Positions 26,916 through 35,369 of a stretch of 64,000 nucleotides of DNA are shown in pieces. Source of the stretch: VFZN01 sp050249615 (lineage in GTDB: Bacteria > Acidobacteriota > Vicinamibacteria > Vicinamibacterales > UBA2999); contig JBFWQE010000007.1 in the NCBI GenBank assembly GCA_050249615.1, forward strand, positions 1 through 64,000. The letters are read 5' to 3'. Numbering within the stretch: position 1 is the stretch's first letter; each line of letters starts with the position of its first letter. The notes below the pieces were generated by a model. The model was not told where the DNA came from. It made no database searches and worked only from the letters and a program-made list of their open reading frames with translations. The translations under genes were made by a program, and so were the position numbers.

Positions 26916-29555
26916 CTAGGACTCCCGCAGAGCCTCGGCCGGATCGACGCGCGAGGCGCGCAGCGCCGGCAGCGCGCTGGCCACGAGAGCCACGCCCGCG
27001 AATCCCGCGCCGGCCGCAAGGAACGTGAGCGGGTCGAAGGGCGTGACGCCGAACAGCAGGCCCTGCATGAGCCGCCCGGTCGCCGTGGCACCCGCCAGGC
27101 CCATCGCCAGGCCGACGACGGCCATCGTCATCGCCTGCCCGACGATCATGCGCAGCACCGTCCCTCGCTCCGCCCCCAGCGCAATCCTCAGGCCAATCTC
27201 ACGCGTGCGCTGACTGACGGCGTGAGCCATCACTCCGTAGATGCCGACCGCCGCCAGCAGCACGGCCGCGACCGCGAAGACCGCCAGCAGCATCAGGAAC
27301 AGCCGTGGCTGCGCCACGGCCTCCGTGGCGAGTTGCTCCATCGTGCGCACCCGGTAGAGGGGCAGATTGGGATCCAGGGTGGCCACGATGCCGTTCAACG
27401 TCGGCACGAGCGGGCCCGGATCGGACCGCGCCTTCACCACGATGGTGACGAAGTTCACGGGCCGCTGTGCGTGCGCCAGGTACACCGTCGGGCGAACGGC
27501 GCGGGCCGGCCCGAAGTCCCGCACGTCGCCCGCCACACCGACGACGGTCCCACCCGCGCGCGTCTCCCTGTACCCGAGACGCGTGCCGATCGTGAACGAG
27601 TGGCCGAGCGGATCCTGGCCAGGCCACAGCCGTGCAGCCGCCGTCTCGTTGACCAGCACCACCGGCGGCGCCCCCAGGCGGTCCGCGTCACCGAATGCCC
27701 GGCCGCGCCGGATGGGAATCCCCATCGCCTTGAAATAGTCCGGGGTCACGACCCGCACCTGGAGCGAGCGCTCCATGGACTCCTTGTCGTCCAGCGCCCG
27801 GTCGTCGAGCGTGGACATCGAGATCACGTAGCCGAAATTGCTGAGCGGCAATCCGAAGACGGCGGCTGCCGCCTCCACCTCGGGATGCGCGCGCACGCGG
27901 GACAGCAGCGTGTCGACCACGGCCGCCCGCGCCGACGGCGTGGGATACGTGAGCTCGGGCAGCGAGAGGTTGAACGTCTGCACGCGCTCGCGCGAGAAGC
28001 CGAGGTCCACGGCGACCAGGCCCAGGAAGCTGCGCATCAGGAGGCCCGCGCCCACCAGCAGCACGACGGCCAGCGCGGCCTCCATGACGATGAGCGCGCC
28101 GCGCAGGCGCTGCCGGGGGCGGTCGCCCGTGGTGCCGCCGCCCTCCGCGCGGATGCCCCGCGCCGCGTCCAGGCCCTTCGAAGCGTGCCAGGCCGGGACT
28201 GTCCCGAACGCCGCAGCAGCCAGGCCAGACACCGCGAGGGTGAACAGGGCGACGGTGCCATCCACGCGCGTCTGATCGAGGAGCGGAATGCCCACGCTGC
28301 CTTCGAGCGTCGCGATGAGCCTCGAGACCCACATCGCCACCACCAGCCCGGCGAGCCCGCCCACGGCCGCGAGGAGCCCGCTCTCCGCCAGCAGCCCCCG
28401 TACGAGGCGTGCCCGGCCGGCGCCAAGCGCCATGCGCACGGCCCACTCGCGGCGACGCCCGAGCGCGCGCGTCAGCACGAGGTTGGCCACGTTCACGCAG
28501 ACGATGAGGAGCACGAGGCCGACGGCGCCGAGCATCAGGAGCATGGCGGTACGCACGTCCCCCACCAGCGCCTCGCGCATGGGATGCAGGGCGATGGTGC
28601 GGTCGTTGTTGGTGCGAGGGTGCACTTCCGCAAGGCGGCGCGCGAACGCCCGCATCTCATCCCGCGCCTGCAGCAGCGTCACACCGGGCGCGAGCCGCGC
28701 GATGACGTCGAGATACTGGGCTCCTCGCTGGGTCCGGAGATCCTCGTCCGAGAAACGCTGCGGGACCCAGAGGTCTGCACCGAGGGGATACGCGAATCCG
28801 GCGGGCATGACGCCAACCACCTGGAACGGCCGGCTGTCGAGGGTCATCGTGGAGCCGATGATGTCGCGGCGGCCGCCGTAGCGGCGCTGCCAGAGCGCGT
28901 GTCCCAGCACCACGACATCGGGCGCCCCCACGGGGTCGTCGCCCGGCTCGAGCGTGCGGCCATAGAGCGCGGGTACGCCGAGCACCTCGAAGAAGCTGCC
29001 CGTGACGTTGGCGCTCGGGGCCTGTTCGGCCGGACCATCGCCGGTGATCGCGCTGGCGCCTGCCACAATGGCCGCCATTCCGGCGAAGCCCCGAACCTCA
29101 CGCCGCCAATCGGTGAAATCGGGCGGGGAGCTCGCGCCCCCCGCCGCGTCCGGTCTCTCCATCGTCGTGGTGGAGACCGCCACCAGCGCCTCGGGATTCG
29201 GAAACGGGAGGGGCCGCAGGAGCACGGCGCGCACGGCGCCGAAAATGGCGGCGTTGGCGCCGATGCCCACGGCCAGGCTGAGCACGGCCGCGACTGTGAA
29301 ACCGGGCCGCTTCCGGAGCGAGCGCGCGGCGTACTTGAGGTCGTTCCAGATCACGTCCCACCTCCAGCGATCCCATCTGAGCCAGCAGGCGTGCACCACG
29401 GCACCGAGAGCCCTCGCGGAACGGGCGGCCCCGCTGCGGCCCCGACGATGTTCGACGGCCAACTCGGCCTCCCACTCGCGTTGCCAGTCGCGGCGGATGT
29501 CGTCTGGCACAACGGGTGCGGCCAGCCGGACGATGGCGAGGTCCACGCGCCGCAT
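26916..29555 (-). CDS. ABC transporter permease of the acidobacterial duplicated (ADOP/MacB-FtsX) family
   Basis: 879 residues. After a cytoplasmic N-terminal helix-rich part come a membrane helix with LRKRPGFTVAAVLSLAVGIG (about 95-115), a long periplasmic MacB_PCD domain, an FtsX block (about 350-450), a second MacB_PCD/FtsX set and the terminal RVDPAEALRES motif. This duplicated layout defines ADOP permeases. No ABC ATPase is adjacent. A padR gene ends 3 bp upstream, so the permease is presumably under that repressor. The transported substance is not known. Confidence 0.92.
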   Translation of the reverse strand: MRRVDLAIVRLAAPVVPDDIRRDWQREWEAELAVEHRRGRSGAARSARALGAVVHACWLRWDRWRWDVIWNDLKYAARSLRKRPGFTVAAVLSLAVGIGANAAIFGAVRAVLLRPLPFPNPEALVAVSTTTMERPDAAGGASSPPDFTDWRREVRGFAGMAAIVAGASAITGDGPAEQAPSANVTGSFFEVLGVPALYGRTLEPGDDPVGAPDVVVLGHALWQRRYGGRRDIIGSTMTLDSRPFQVVGVMPAGFAYPLGADLWVPQRFSDEDLRTQRGAQYLDVIARLAPGVTLLQARDEMRAFARRLAEVHPRTNNDRTIALHPMREALVGDVRTAMLLMLGAVGLVLLIVCVNVANLVLTRALGRRREWAVRMALGAGRARLVRGLLAESGLLAAVGGLAGLVVAMWVSRLIATLEGSVGIPLLDQTRVDGTVALFTLAVSGLAAAAFGTVPAWHASKGLDAARGIRAEGGGTTGDRPRQRLRGALIVMEAALAVVLLVGAGLLMRSFLGLVAVDLGFSRERVQTFNLSLPELTYPTPSARAAVVDTLLSRVRAHPEVEAAAAVFGLPLSNFGYVISMSTLDDRALDDKESMERSLQVRVVTPDYFKAMGIPIRRGRAFGDADRLGAPPVVLVNETAAARLWPGQDPLGHSFTIGTRLGYRETRAGGTVVGVAGDVRDFGPARAVRPTVYLAHAQRPVNFVTIVVKARSDPGPLVPTLNGIVATLDPNLPLYRVRTMEQLATEAVAQPRLFLMLLAVFAVAAVLLAAVGIYGVMAHAVSQRTREIGLRIALGAERGTVLRMIVGQAMTMAVVGLAMGLAGATATGRLMQGLLFGVTPFDPLTFLAAGAGFAGVALVASALPALRASRVDPAEALRES

Positions 29556-29558
29556 GGG

Positions 29559-29870
29559 TCAGGCCCGTCCCCGGGCGGGCCTTCTGCCGAGCGCCGGCAG
29601 GAGGGCCCGGTAGTGGCGGGTGGTCTCGGCCAGCGCGCGCACGCCGGGCGCCGTCAGCTGGTAGTTGCGTCGGGCCGGACGGCCCTCCGCGCGCGCGTCC
29701 TCATCGTCCTCCCAGGTGGATCTGACATAGCCATCGCGATCGAGCCGGCTCAGCGCGGGATAGACCGTTCCGCTGGGAAGGCCCGTCCGATCGATGATGT
29801 CGAACCCATAGACGGCGCCATCCACGATGGCCTGCAGAATGCTGACGGCAGTCAGGCTGAGGCGTCGCAT
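29559..29870 (-). CDS. PadR-family transcriptional regulator
   Basis: 103 residues. The winged-helix DNA-binding core is visible as ILQAIVDGAVYGFDIIDRTG...SGTVYPALSRLDRDGYV, with RRNYQLTAPGVRAL forming the wing and start of the dimer helix. PadR proteins are usually repressors that respond to small molecules or antibiotics. It precedes an ADOP permease by 3 bp, the common acidobacterial pairing. The ATG lies 8 nt after an AATACT -10 covered by a palindrome, so autoregulation is likely. Confidence 0.93.
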   Translation of the reverse strand: MRRLSLTAVSILQAIVDGAVYGFDIIDRTGLPSGTVYPALSRLDRDGYVRSTWEDDEDARAEGRPARRNYQLTAPGVRALAETTRHYRALLPALGRRPARGRA

Positions 29871-29875
29871 GGCTG

Positions 29876-29907
29876 TGTAGTATTGCTACATAGCCTTGAA
29901 CAGTCAA
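29876..29907 (-). promoter_or_regulatory. Promoter and operator of the first padR-ADOP unit
   Basis: Minus strand: TTGACT (29902-29907), a 17-bp spacer, AATACT (29879-29884), then 8 nt to the ATG. The palindrome TGTAG-N5-CTACA (29876-29890) covers the -10, an expected site for PadR binding. Confidence 0.6.
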
Positions 29908-30021
29908 GGTTCCGGATCGGTTGGCGAGACCGGTCCCCTCCCAGTGCACAACGGCGTCGCCCGGCCCGCCGCTCGTCACAGGGCCGTTGACCCGGTGGCG
30001 GTCCGGGGAGATCGTGCGTGC

Positions 30022-30657
30022 ATGCAAAGCACTGCCTCCCGAATCCTGCGCGGGTTCCTTCCTCTCGCTCTGCTCTTCGTAGCCGCAGCGGCTGCCGCCG
30101 ATCCAATGACGGCCGGCGACCGCCAACGCCTCGTGTCGCACCTCGAGATGACCGAAAGCTGGCTCGTGAGCGAGCTGGAGGGCCTGACGGATGCCCAGCT
30201 TTCCTTCAGGCCGTCGCCCACGGCCTGGTCCATCAAGGACGTGGTCGAGCACCTGGGCATCGCCGAGCCGCAGTACTGGAAGCAGCTGGAGGACTCGCTG
30301 CAGGCGCCGGCGGCGGGCTACAAGGCCGAGACCACCGACGCGGCGATCCTGTGGTACGGCATCGATCGCACCAACCGCACGACCACGGGAGAGGCGCGCG
30401 TGCCCGACGGGCGCTTCAAGACCGCCGCGGAGGCCCTGGCGTCGTTCAGGAGACTTCGCGCCACGATGCTGGAGAAGGCGCGCACGTCGCAGGACGACCT
30501 CCGCGGCCGCAAGCTGATGAACGGGAACATGGATGTCTACCAGTGGTTCCTGATGATCTCGTCACACGCGCAGCGGCACATCCTCCAGATTCGCGAGGTC
30601 AAAGCAGGACATGGATTCCCGCCGACCCCGAAAGGATCCGCAGAGGAACGCAGATGA
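30022..30657 (+). CDS. DinB-superfamily protein with signal peptide
   Basis: 211 residues from ATG 30022. An N-terminal signal sequence (about 1-26, ending AAAAAADP) precedes a four-helix DinB_2 domain. Potential metal ligands are His77 (VVEHLG) and the pair His182/His186 (SSHAQRHILQI), the usual DinB triad layout. DinB-like proteins are metal-dependent enzymes such as thiol transferases, or have unknown roles. Export of one is less usual. The last codons (SAEERR) run into the 9-bp repeat array, so the original C-terminus may have been altered. Confidence 0.8.
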   Translation: MQSTASRILRGFLPLALLFVAAAAAADPMTAGDRQRLVSHLEMTESWLVSELEGLTDAQLSFRPSPTAWSIKDVVEHLGIAEPQYWKQLEDSLQAPAAGYKAETTDAAILWYGIDRTNRTTTGEARVPDGRFKTAAEALASFRRLRATMLEKARTSQDDLRGRKLMNGNMDVYQWFLMISSHAQRHILQIREVKAGHGFPPTPKGSAEERR

Positions 30658-31041
30658 ACACAGAGGGACGCAGACGCCGCAGATAACGCAGACGCCGCAG
30701 ATAACGCAGACACCACAGATCACGCAGACACCACAGATCACGCAGACGCCGCAGATCACGCAGACGCCGCAGATCACGCAGACACCACAGATCACGCAGA
30801 CGCCGCAGAACACGCAGACGCCGCAGATCACGCAGACGCCGCAGATCACGCAGACACCACAGATCACGCAGACACCACAGATCAAGCAGACGCCGCAGAT
30901 CACGCAGACGCCGCAGATCACGCAGACGCCGCAGATCACGCAGATGCCGCAGACGCGGGGGCCGCAGAGGAACACAGAGGACGCAGAGGAACGCAGATGA
31001 GGCAGAGGAACGCAGATGAGGCAGAGGACCGCAGATGAGGC
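30639..31041. repeat. Large 9/18-bp-period tandem array, forward orientation
   Basis: About 400 bp of units such as acgcagacgccgcagatc. The basic 9-bp unit is NCGCAGANN, and the left and right edges are more degenerate (cagaggaacgcagatga). Because 18 bp is six codons, frames stay open and read TPQITQ on one strand and CVICGV on the other, but there is no sign that these are genes. Confidence 0.92.
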
Positions 31042-31136
31042 AGCGGGGTAATCGAGCAGGCGGACTCAAGCAGATAACGTTCCTGGAACTCGGCGGCTGC
31101 TCCTCCTGGCCCAGGGCCACGCGACCTTGATGTCTT

Positions 31137-31171
31137 GATCTGCGTTTCATCTGCGGCTTCTGCGTTGTCTG
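31137..31171. repeat. Short stretch of the same repeat in reverse orientation
   Basis: Units such as atctgcgtt, tcatctgcggc and ttctgcgttgtctg directly abut the left edge of the IS-like relic and have the same orientation as the array at 32317-32522. Confidence 0.7.
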
Positions 31172-32314
31172 TTCAATGCCATTCGTAGTTGACATTGGGT
31201 GACGGTGCCCTGGTTTACGCGGCTGACGTCTTCTCCTTCGTCACATGCTGTTGCAGTGCCCACCTGCCGCAGCAGTGGCAAGGCCTGATAGTTCCTGATG
31301 CGGCGTAGCTGCGGCTCCAGGTCCAGGAGCGCCGTGGCGAGCCAGCGCTGCTCCTGGTCGCTGCTGCGCCAATGATCCACCCGCTGGACGCGCGTCTCCA
31401 CCTTCGCGTGGATCGATTCGAGCAGGTTCGTGGTCTTCAAGCTGATCCCGAGCTCGCGAAAGACCCCGCCGCGTGGAGCCCTTTCGCGCCATCGGTGACC
31501 GCCAACAGCCCTTCCTCCGCGCGGAGCCCGCACTCCACCAGCCCACGGAGGAACGCCGCACAGACGCGCCGATTCTCCGTGGCGGCCTGGACGAAGCCAA
31601 GGACGACCTTCCGGCGTCGAGGGTCACGCCCACCGCCGTGACCATCCCGTCGTCCGCGAAAGTCTTCCCGTCGATCACGATCGCCAGGAACGTCTCGCTA
31701 TCGAGCCGGCGCTCCAGCAGCGCCTGCACCTGGCGCGCACTCGCGCGGATGAACCGACGCGAGACGGAGGAGGCACTGAGCCCGAAGGCCGCGGGCACCG
31801 CCTCCGCGCACCGGGCATACTCCCGCGTCGCGAGTCCCCCCAGCACTCGCTGCAGCAACCCCGTGTCCAGCTGCCGCGGCACTTGGAACTGCGGATATGT
31901 GGGCAGGGGCACTTCGCGATTGTGTCGGCGGTCGCGCACGCGCGGCACGGTGATCGGCAGCTTCTGGTCCGCCAGGTAGACCCGGCTCGCGGCGTCCAGC
32001 GCACCAGGCCGGGCTGCCGGCCCATGCGAGCATACCGCTCGCCGACCACGCTCACGAGCTCACGCTGCAGCTCGGCGTGGAAGGCCTCGAGGCCCACCGG
32101 GATCAGGGTCTGAATCAATGCGACGCGAGCATCGACCTCGGCTACGGTCGCCACAGCGACCGGCGCCACGGTTGCCGCTGTCCTCTCTTCCGGATCTGTC
32201 GTACGGCGCGTGCCCATGGGTGACGACTCCTTGAAGTGGGCCGTTCTGCCAGGAACAACACTCACTCGTATACGGGGGCGTCACCCGAATTTCAACTAAC
32301 CGTGGCACTCACTC
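31172..32314 (-). mobile_element. Degenerate IS256/mutator-type insertion sequence
   Basis: About 1.14 kb between imperfect inverted ends. The left end has gcca...tagttgacattgggtgacg and the right end, reverse complemented, has gcca...tagttgaaattcgggtgacg. Both sides are flanked by gcgttgtctg (31162-31171 and 32315-32324), a possible target duplication, although the host repeat contains similar words. It carries one frameshifted transposase on the minus strand. The element is shorter than usual for IS256 (about 1.3 kb). Confidence 0.7.
31190..32217 (-). pseudogene. IS256-family (mutator) transposase, frameshifted
   Basis: The reading frame starts at ATG 32217 (MGTRRTTDPEERTAA) and continues to about 31950, shifts frame for VPRVRDRRHNREVPLP through SASSVSRRFIRASARQVQAL and IDGKTFADDGMVTAVGVTL (first DDE Asp), and shifts again near 31500 for LGISLKTTNLLESIHAKVE, the mutator C-terminal helix. 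At least two frameshifts and missing sequence around the second and third catalytic acids show that it is inactive. The DDE transposase identity is clear from family motifs. Confidence 0.8.
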
Positions 32315-32316
32315 GC

Positions 32317-32522
32317 GTTGTCTGCGGCCCCTGCGTCGTCTGCGGCCCCTGCGTCGTCTGCGGCCTCTGCGTTGTCCGCGACCTCTGCGTTATCTGCGGC
32401 GCCTGCGTTATCTGCGGCCCCTGCGTGATCTGCGGCGTCTGCGTGATCTGCGGCGCCTGCGTGATCTGCGGCGTCTGCGTGATCTGCGGCGTCTGCGTTA
32501 TCTGCGGCGTCTGCGTCCCAGT
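32317..32522. repeat. 9-bp-period tandem array, reverse orientation
   Basis: About 200 bp of ctgcggcgt/ctgcgtgat units, the reverse complement of the array at 30639-31041. The two arrays face each other around the IS relic. The array ends about 20 bp before the RraA-like stop codon. Confidence 0.9.
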
Positions 32523-32544
32523 CTCCGGCGCGTGCGCTCGGCGT

Positions 32545-33252
32545 TCAGATCTCGATCGCCCCGCCCATCGATTTCAGGTGTGCGCGGAACGTGACGTCGG
32601 GATCGGCATCGCGCTTCTGCAGGTAGTCGGCCAGCTGCAGCTGGTCGCGGAGCAGCTCTCCTGCCATCAGACGCGCGGCCTGCGCCTGCTCACGGGCGGC
32701 GATGTCGCGCGCGGCGGCAATCACGCCTGCGCACTCGGCCAGCGCCACGAAGACCACGCCGTCCTCGTCCGCGAACACCGCGTCCTCGCGGGTGACCGTC
32801 GTCGGTCCGCAGGTGGCGGCCTCGAGGGCCGTCGCATGTCGCCGCCTGAGCTCGAGCGGGCCGGTGGGCGATGTGCCGCGCGACCAGACGGGGATGCCCA
32901 TCGCGCGGATCGCGGCGCTGTCGCGGTGTGCGCCGTCCACGACCAGTCCCGCCAGTCCACTGACGAAGGCCTCGCCCGCCACGAGGTCCCCGATGCAGCC
33001 CTCGTCCAGCCGTCCGTTGTTGTCGATGACCAGCACGTCGCCGCGCGCGGCGAGGGCGATGGCCTCGAGGAACACGTCCGTGCTGCCCGCGTGCACGGCT
33101 GGCGCGACCCGTCCCGCCACACGGGATCCCGGGATGAGCGGCCTCAGCCCCGGCCGCCCCAGCCGCACGGGCAGCTGCAGCAGCACACAGGCGTCCGCGA
33201 TGAAGGGAGTGGTCCAGTCGAAGCCGTCGAGGGTCGAGAGGGGGGAGGGCAT
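32545..33252 (-). CDS. RraA-like family protein
   Basis: 235 residues. The RraA/HMG-aldolase signature is visible as GRVAPAVHAG..., DVLVIDNNG, GDLVAGEAFVSGLAGLVVDG and HRDSAAIRAMGIPVWSRG. In this superfamily the Gly-rich GDL/DG..RD segments bind a divalent metal and an oxoacid. Members are 4-hydroxy-4-methyl-2-oxoglutarate aldolases/oxaloacetate decarboxylases or, as RraA, RNase E inhibitors. Presence of the Arg-Asp (RD) pair favours an enzymatic role. The gene starts 7 nt after TACACT without a Shine-Dalgarno. Confidence 0.82.
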   Translation of the reverse strand: MPSPLSTLDGFDWTTPFIADACVLLQLPVRLGRPGLRPLIPGSRVAGRVAPAVHAGSTDVFLEAIALAARGDVLVIDNNGRLDEGCIGDLVAGEAFVSGLAGLVVDGAHRDSAAIRAMGIPVWSRGTSPTGPLELRRRHATALEAATCGPTTVTREDAVFADEDGVVFVALAECAGVIAAARDIAAREQAQAARLMAGELLRDQLQLADYLQKRDADPDVTFRAHLKSMGGAIEI

Positions 33253-33259
33253 GGTGATC

Positions 33260-33265
33260 AGTGTA
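33260..33265 (-). promoter_or_regulatory. -10-like TACACT of the RraA-like gene
   Basis: TACACT ends 7 nt before the ATG. The regulator gene at 47302 has the same hexamer at the same spacing. Confidence 0.4.
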
Positions 33266-33267
33266 CT

Positions 33268-33483
33268 GCCGGGAGTCGGCCGTCGGGAGTCGGGAGTCGC
33301 AAAGACCTGATCGGGAGGGGTATCCCGTCAGAAACGCAACCGTGTCGCTATTCGGATCCCGACTCCCGTCTCCCCACTCCCGACGCGGCTCACTCCCCCT
33401 CCCGTCGCAGTTCCCTCCCGTCGCAGTTCAGTTCCCGTTGCAGCTCAGCTCCCGACTCCCGTCGCGGGTCGGCTCCCGACTCC
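33268..33483. repeat. Clustered gggagtcg/ctcccgac repeats between RraA-like gene and RecQ, reaching into recQ
   Basis: Units of cgggagtcg at 33268-33299 and of ctcccgactcccgtc/cgcagttc at about 33357-33483. The distal part encodes the last residues of RecQ (VGSRPATGVGS). The 190-bp spacer shows no gene. Confidence 0.65.
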
Positions 33484-35310
33484 CGAGGCAATCACGTCGA
33501 GCACCGCCGCCCCGAGATCCTCCGCCTTGCGCGTTCCCACGCCGTACACGTGCCGGAGCGCCTCCGCGGTCATCGGCTTGATACGCGCCAGCTCGCGCAG
33601 GGTGGTGTCGTGGAAGATCACGTAGGGTGGCACCCCTCGCTCCCGGGCAATGCGCAGGCGCAGCGCGCGGAGCTCCTCGAAGAGCGCGCGATCCACGCCC
33701 TCCCACGACTCGGCCTCCGCCTTCGATCGCCGGGGCGCACGGCCCTTCTCCGGCTTCCGCTGGCGCGCGAGCGACAGCGTCCCGGCCGCCGCGGGATCCC
33801 TCATCAGCGCGGCTCCCTCCGGCGTGAGGTGGAGCACCGGGTACTGATCCCCGGCCTGCTGCAGGAAGCCGTGCGCAATCAGCTGATCGATGTAGCCGCG
33901 GATCTCGTCCACCGATGCGTCCTTCAGCAGGCCGAACACCGAGAGCGTGTCGTGCCCGCGCGAGCGCACCTGCTCGCTGGCATGGCCCCGGAGGATGCTC
34001 CCGACGTGCGCAGCGCCGAAGCGCTGCCCGACGCGCGCCACTGCGGACAGGATCTTCCGCGCCAGCGTCGCCGGGTCGGCCACCGTTTCGAGCTCGCCCA
34101 GGCAGTAGTCGCACGCGCCGCAGTCGTCCTTCGCGTACACCTCGCCGAAGTAGCCCACCAGCCGCTTGTGCCGGCAGCCGACGCTGGCGGCGTAGCGCTC
34201 CATGTCGCGCAGCAGGGCCTGACGGGCCTCTGTGAGCTCCCCGCTCTTCGAGAGGATCTCGCGCCAGCGCAGGAAGTCCGCAGACGACACGATGAGCACG
34301 CACTCGGCCTCGAGCCCGTCCCGCCCCGCGCGGCCGGCCTCCTGCTGGTAGTGCTCCAGGGATTGCGGCGCGCCCGCATGAATCACGAAGCGCACGTCCG
34401 AGCGGTCGATGCCCATCCCGAACGCCACGGTGGCCACGACGATGTCGGTGGACTCGTTCAGGAACGCGTCCTGGTTGGCGTGGCGCTCCTCGTCACTCAG
34501 GCCCGCGTGATACGGCCGGACGCGCAGGCCCTCCTCCTGCAGCCAGGCCGCCGTGTCGTCCACCTCGCGGCGCGTCGGGCAGTAGATGATGCCCGCCTCT
34601 CCCTGGTGGCGGGACAGCACCTGCAGGATCTGCGCCTTGATGGTCGCGCGCGGCAGCACGCGGTACAGCAGGTTGGGCCGGTCGAACGACCCGACCAGCG
34701 TGACGGCGTCCTTCAGGCCCAGCTGCTGGACAATGTCCTGCCGCACGCGCGCGGTGGCCGTGGCCGTGAAGGCGTGGAAGCTGACCTGTGGAAACTGGGC
34801 ACGCAGCGTCCCGAGCTGGCGGTACTCGGGCCGGAAGTCGTGGCCCCAGTGGCTGATGCAGTGGGCCTCGTCGATGGCCACGAAGCTGATGGGACAGGTG
34901 CTCAGCAGCCACGAGAACCACCCGCCACCCTCGCCCGCGATGCGCTCTGGTGCGACGTAGAGGAGGCGATATCGTCCCTCACGGAGGCCCACCGTCACCG
35001 CCGCCCGATCGTCGGCGGCCATCGCGCTGTTCAGGCACGCCGCCGGCACGCCGTTGGCGACCAGCGTGTCGACCTGGTCCTTCATCAACGAGATGAGCGG
35101 CGAGATGACCAGCGCCAGCCCTTCGCGGACCAGGGCCGGCGCCTGGAAGCAGAGCGACTTGCCGCCGCCGGTGGGCAGCACGAGCAGCGAATCCCGCCCC
35201 TGGACCACGGCCTCCATGGCCTCGCGCTGGAGCGGGCGAAACGAGGAGTAGCCCCAGTAGCGCTCGAGGATCGCGAGCAGGGAATCGGAGGAAGCAGCCG
35301 GCGCGGACAT
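33445..35310 (-). CDS. recQ: ATP-dependent DNA helicase RecQ
   Basis: 621 residues from ATG 35310. An in-frame GTG 24 bp upstream is possible. Superfamily 2 motifs: LPTGGGKSLCFQ (46-56), DEAH (147-150), TATATARVRQDI and the motif VI segment QEAGRAGRDG. The RecQ zinc site follows (CRHKRLVGYFGE...CGACDYCLG), then the winged-helix RQC and a C-terminal HRDC domain (LFEELRALRLRIARERGVPP). Length and order match E. coli RecQ (609). It unwinds 3'-5' for recombination repair. The terminal few residues derive from a short repeat. Confidence 0.96.
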   Translation of the reverse strand: MSAPAASSDSLLAILERYWGYSSFRPLQREAMEAVVQGRDSLLVLPTGGGKSLCFQAPALVREGLALVISPLISLMKDQVDTLVANGVPAACLNSAMAADDRAAVTVGLREGRYRLLYVAPERIAGEGGGWFSWLLSTCPISFVAIDEAHCISHWGHDFRPEYRQLGTLRAQFPQVSFHAFTATATARVRQDIVQQLGLKDAVTLVGSFDRPNLLYRVLPRATIKAQILQVLSRHQGEAGIIYCPTRREVDDTAAWLQEEGLRVRPYHAGLSDEERHANQDAFLNESTDIVVATVAFGMGIDRSDVRFVIHAGAPQSLEHYQQEAGRAGRDGLEAECVLIVSSADFLRWREILSKSGELTEARQALLRDMERYAASVGCRHKRLVGYFGEVYAKDDCGACDYCLGELETVADPATLARKILSAVARVGQRFGAAHVGSILRGHASEQVRSRGHDTLSVFGLLKDASVDEIRGYIDQLIAHGFLQQAGDQYPVLHLTPEGAALMRDPAAAGTLSLARQRKPEKGRAPRRSKAEAESWEGVDRALFEELRALRLRIARERGVPPYVIFHDTTLRELARIKPMTAEALRHVYGVGTRKAEDLGAAVLDVIASGVGSRPATGVGS

Positions 35311-35369
35311 CGGGATGACATCCCATCCTGACACAGCCCGGCACGCGTCGGGTGAATCCTGCGCTGCGG

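Noticed and set aside
30562..31000. Repetitive frames reading TPQITQ (plus) or CVICGV (minus)
   Set aside because: They are translations of a tandem array whose period is a multiple of three. There is no ribosome site or non-repeat domain.
30639..32522. Possible CRISPR array
   Set aside because: Repeats are contiguous 9-bp units without unique spacers, and no cas genes are in the window.
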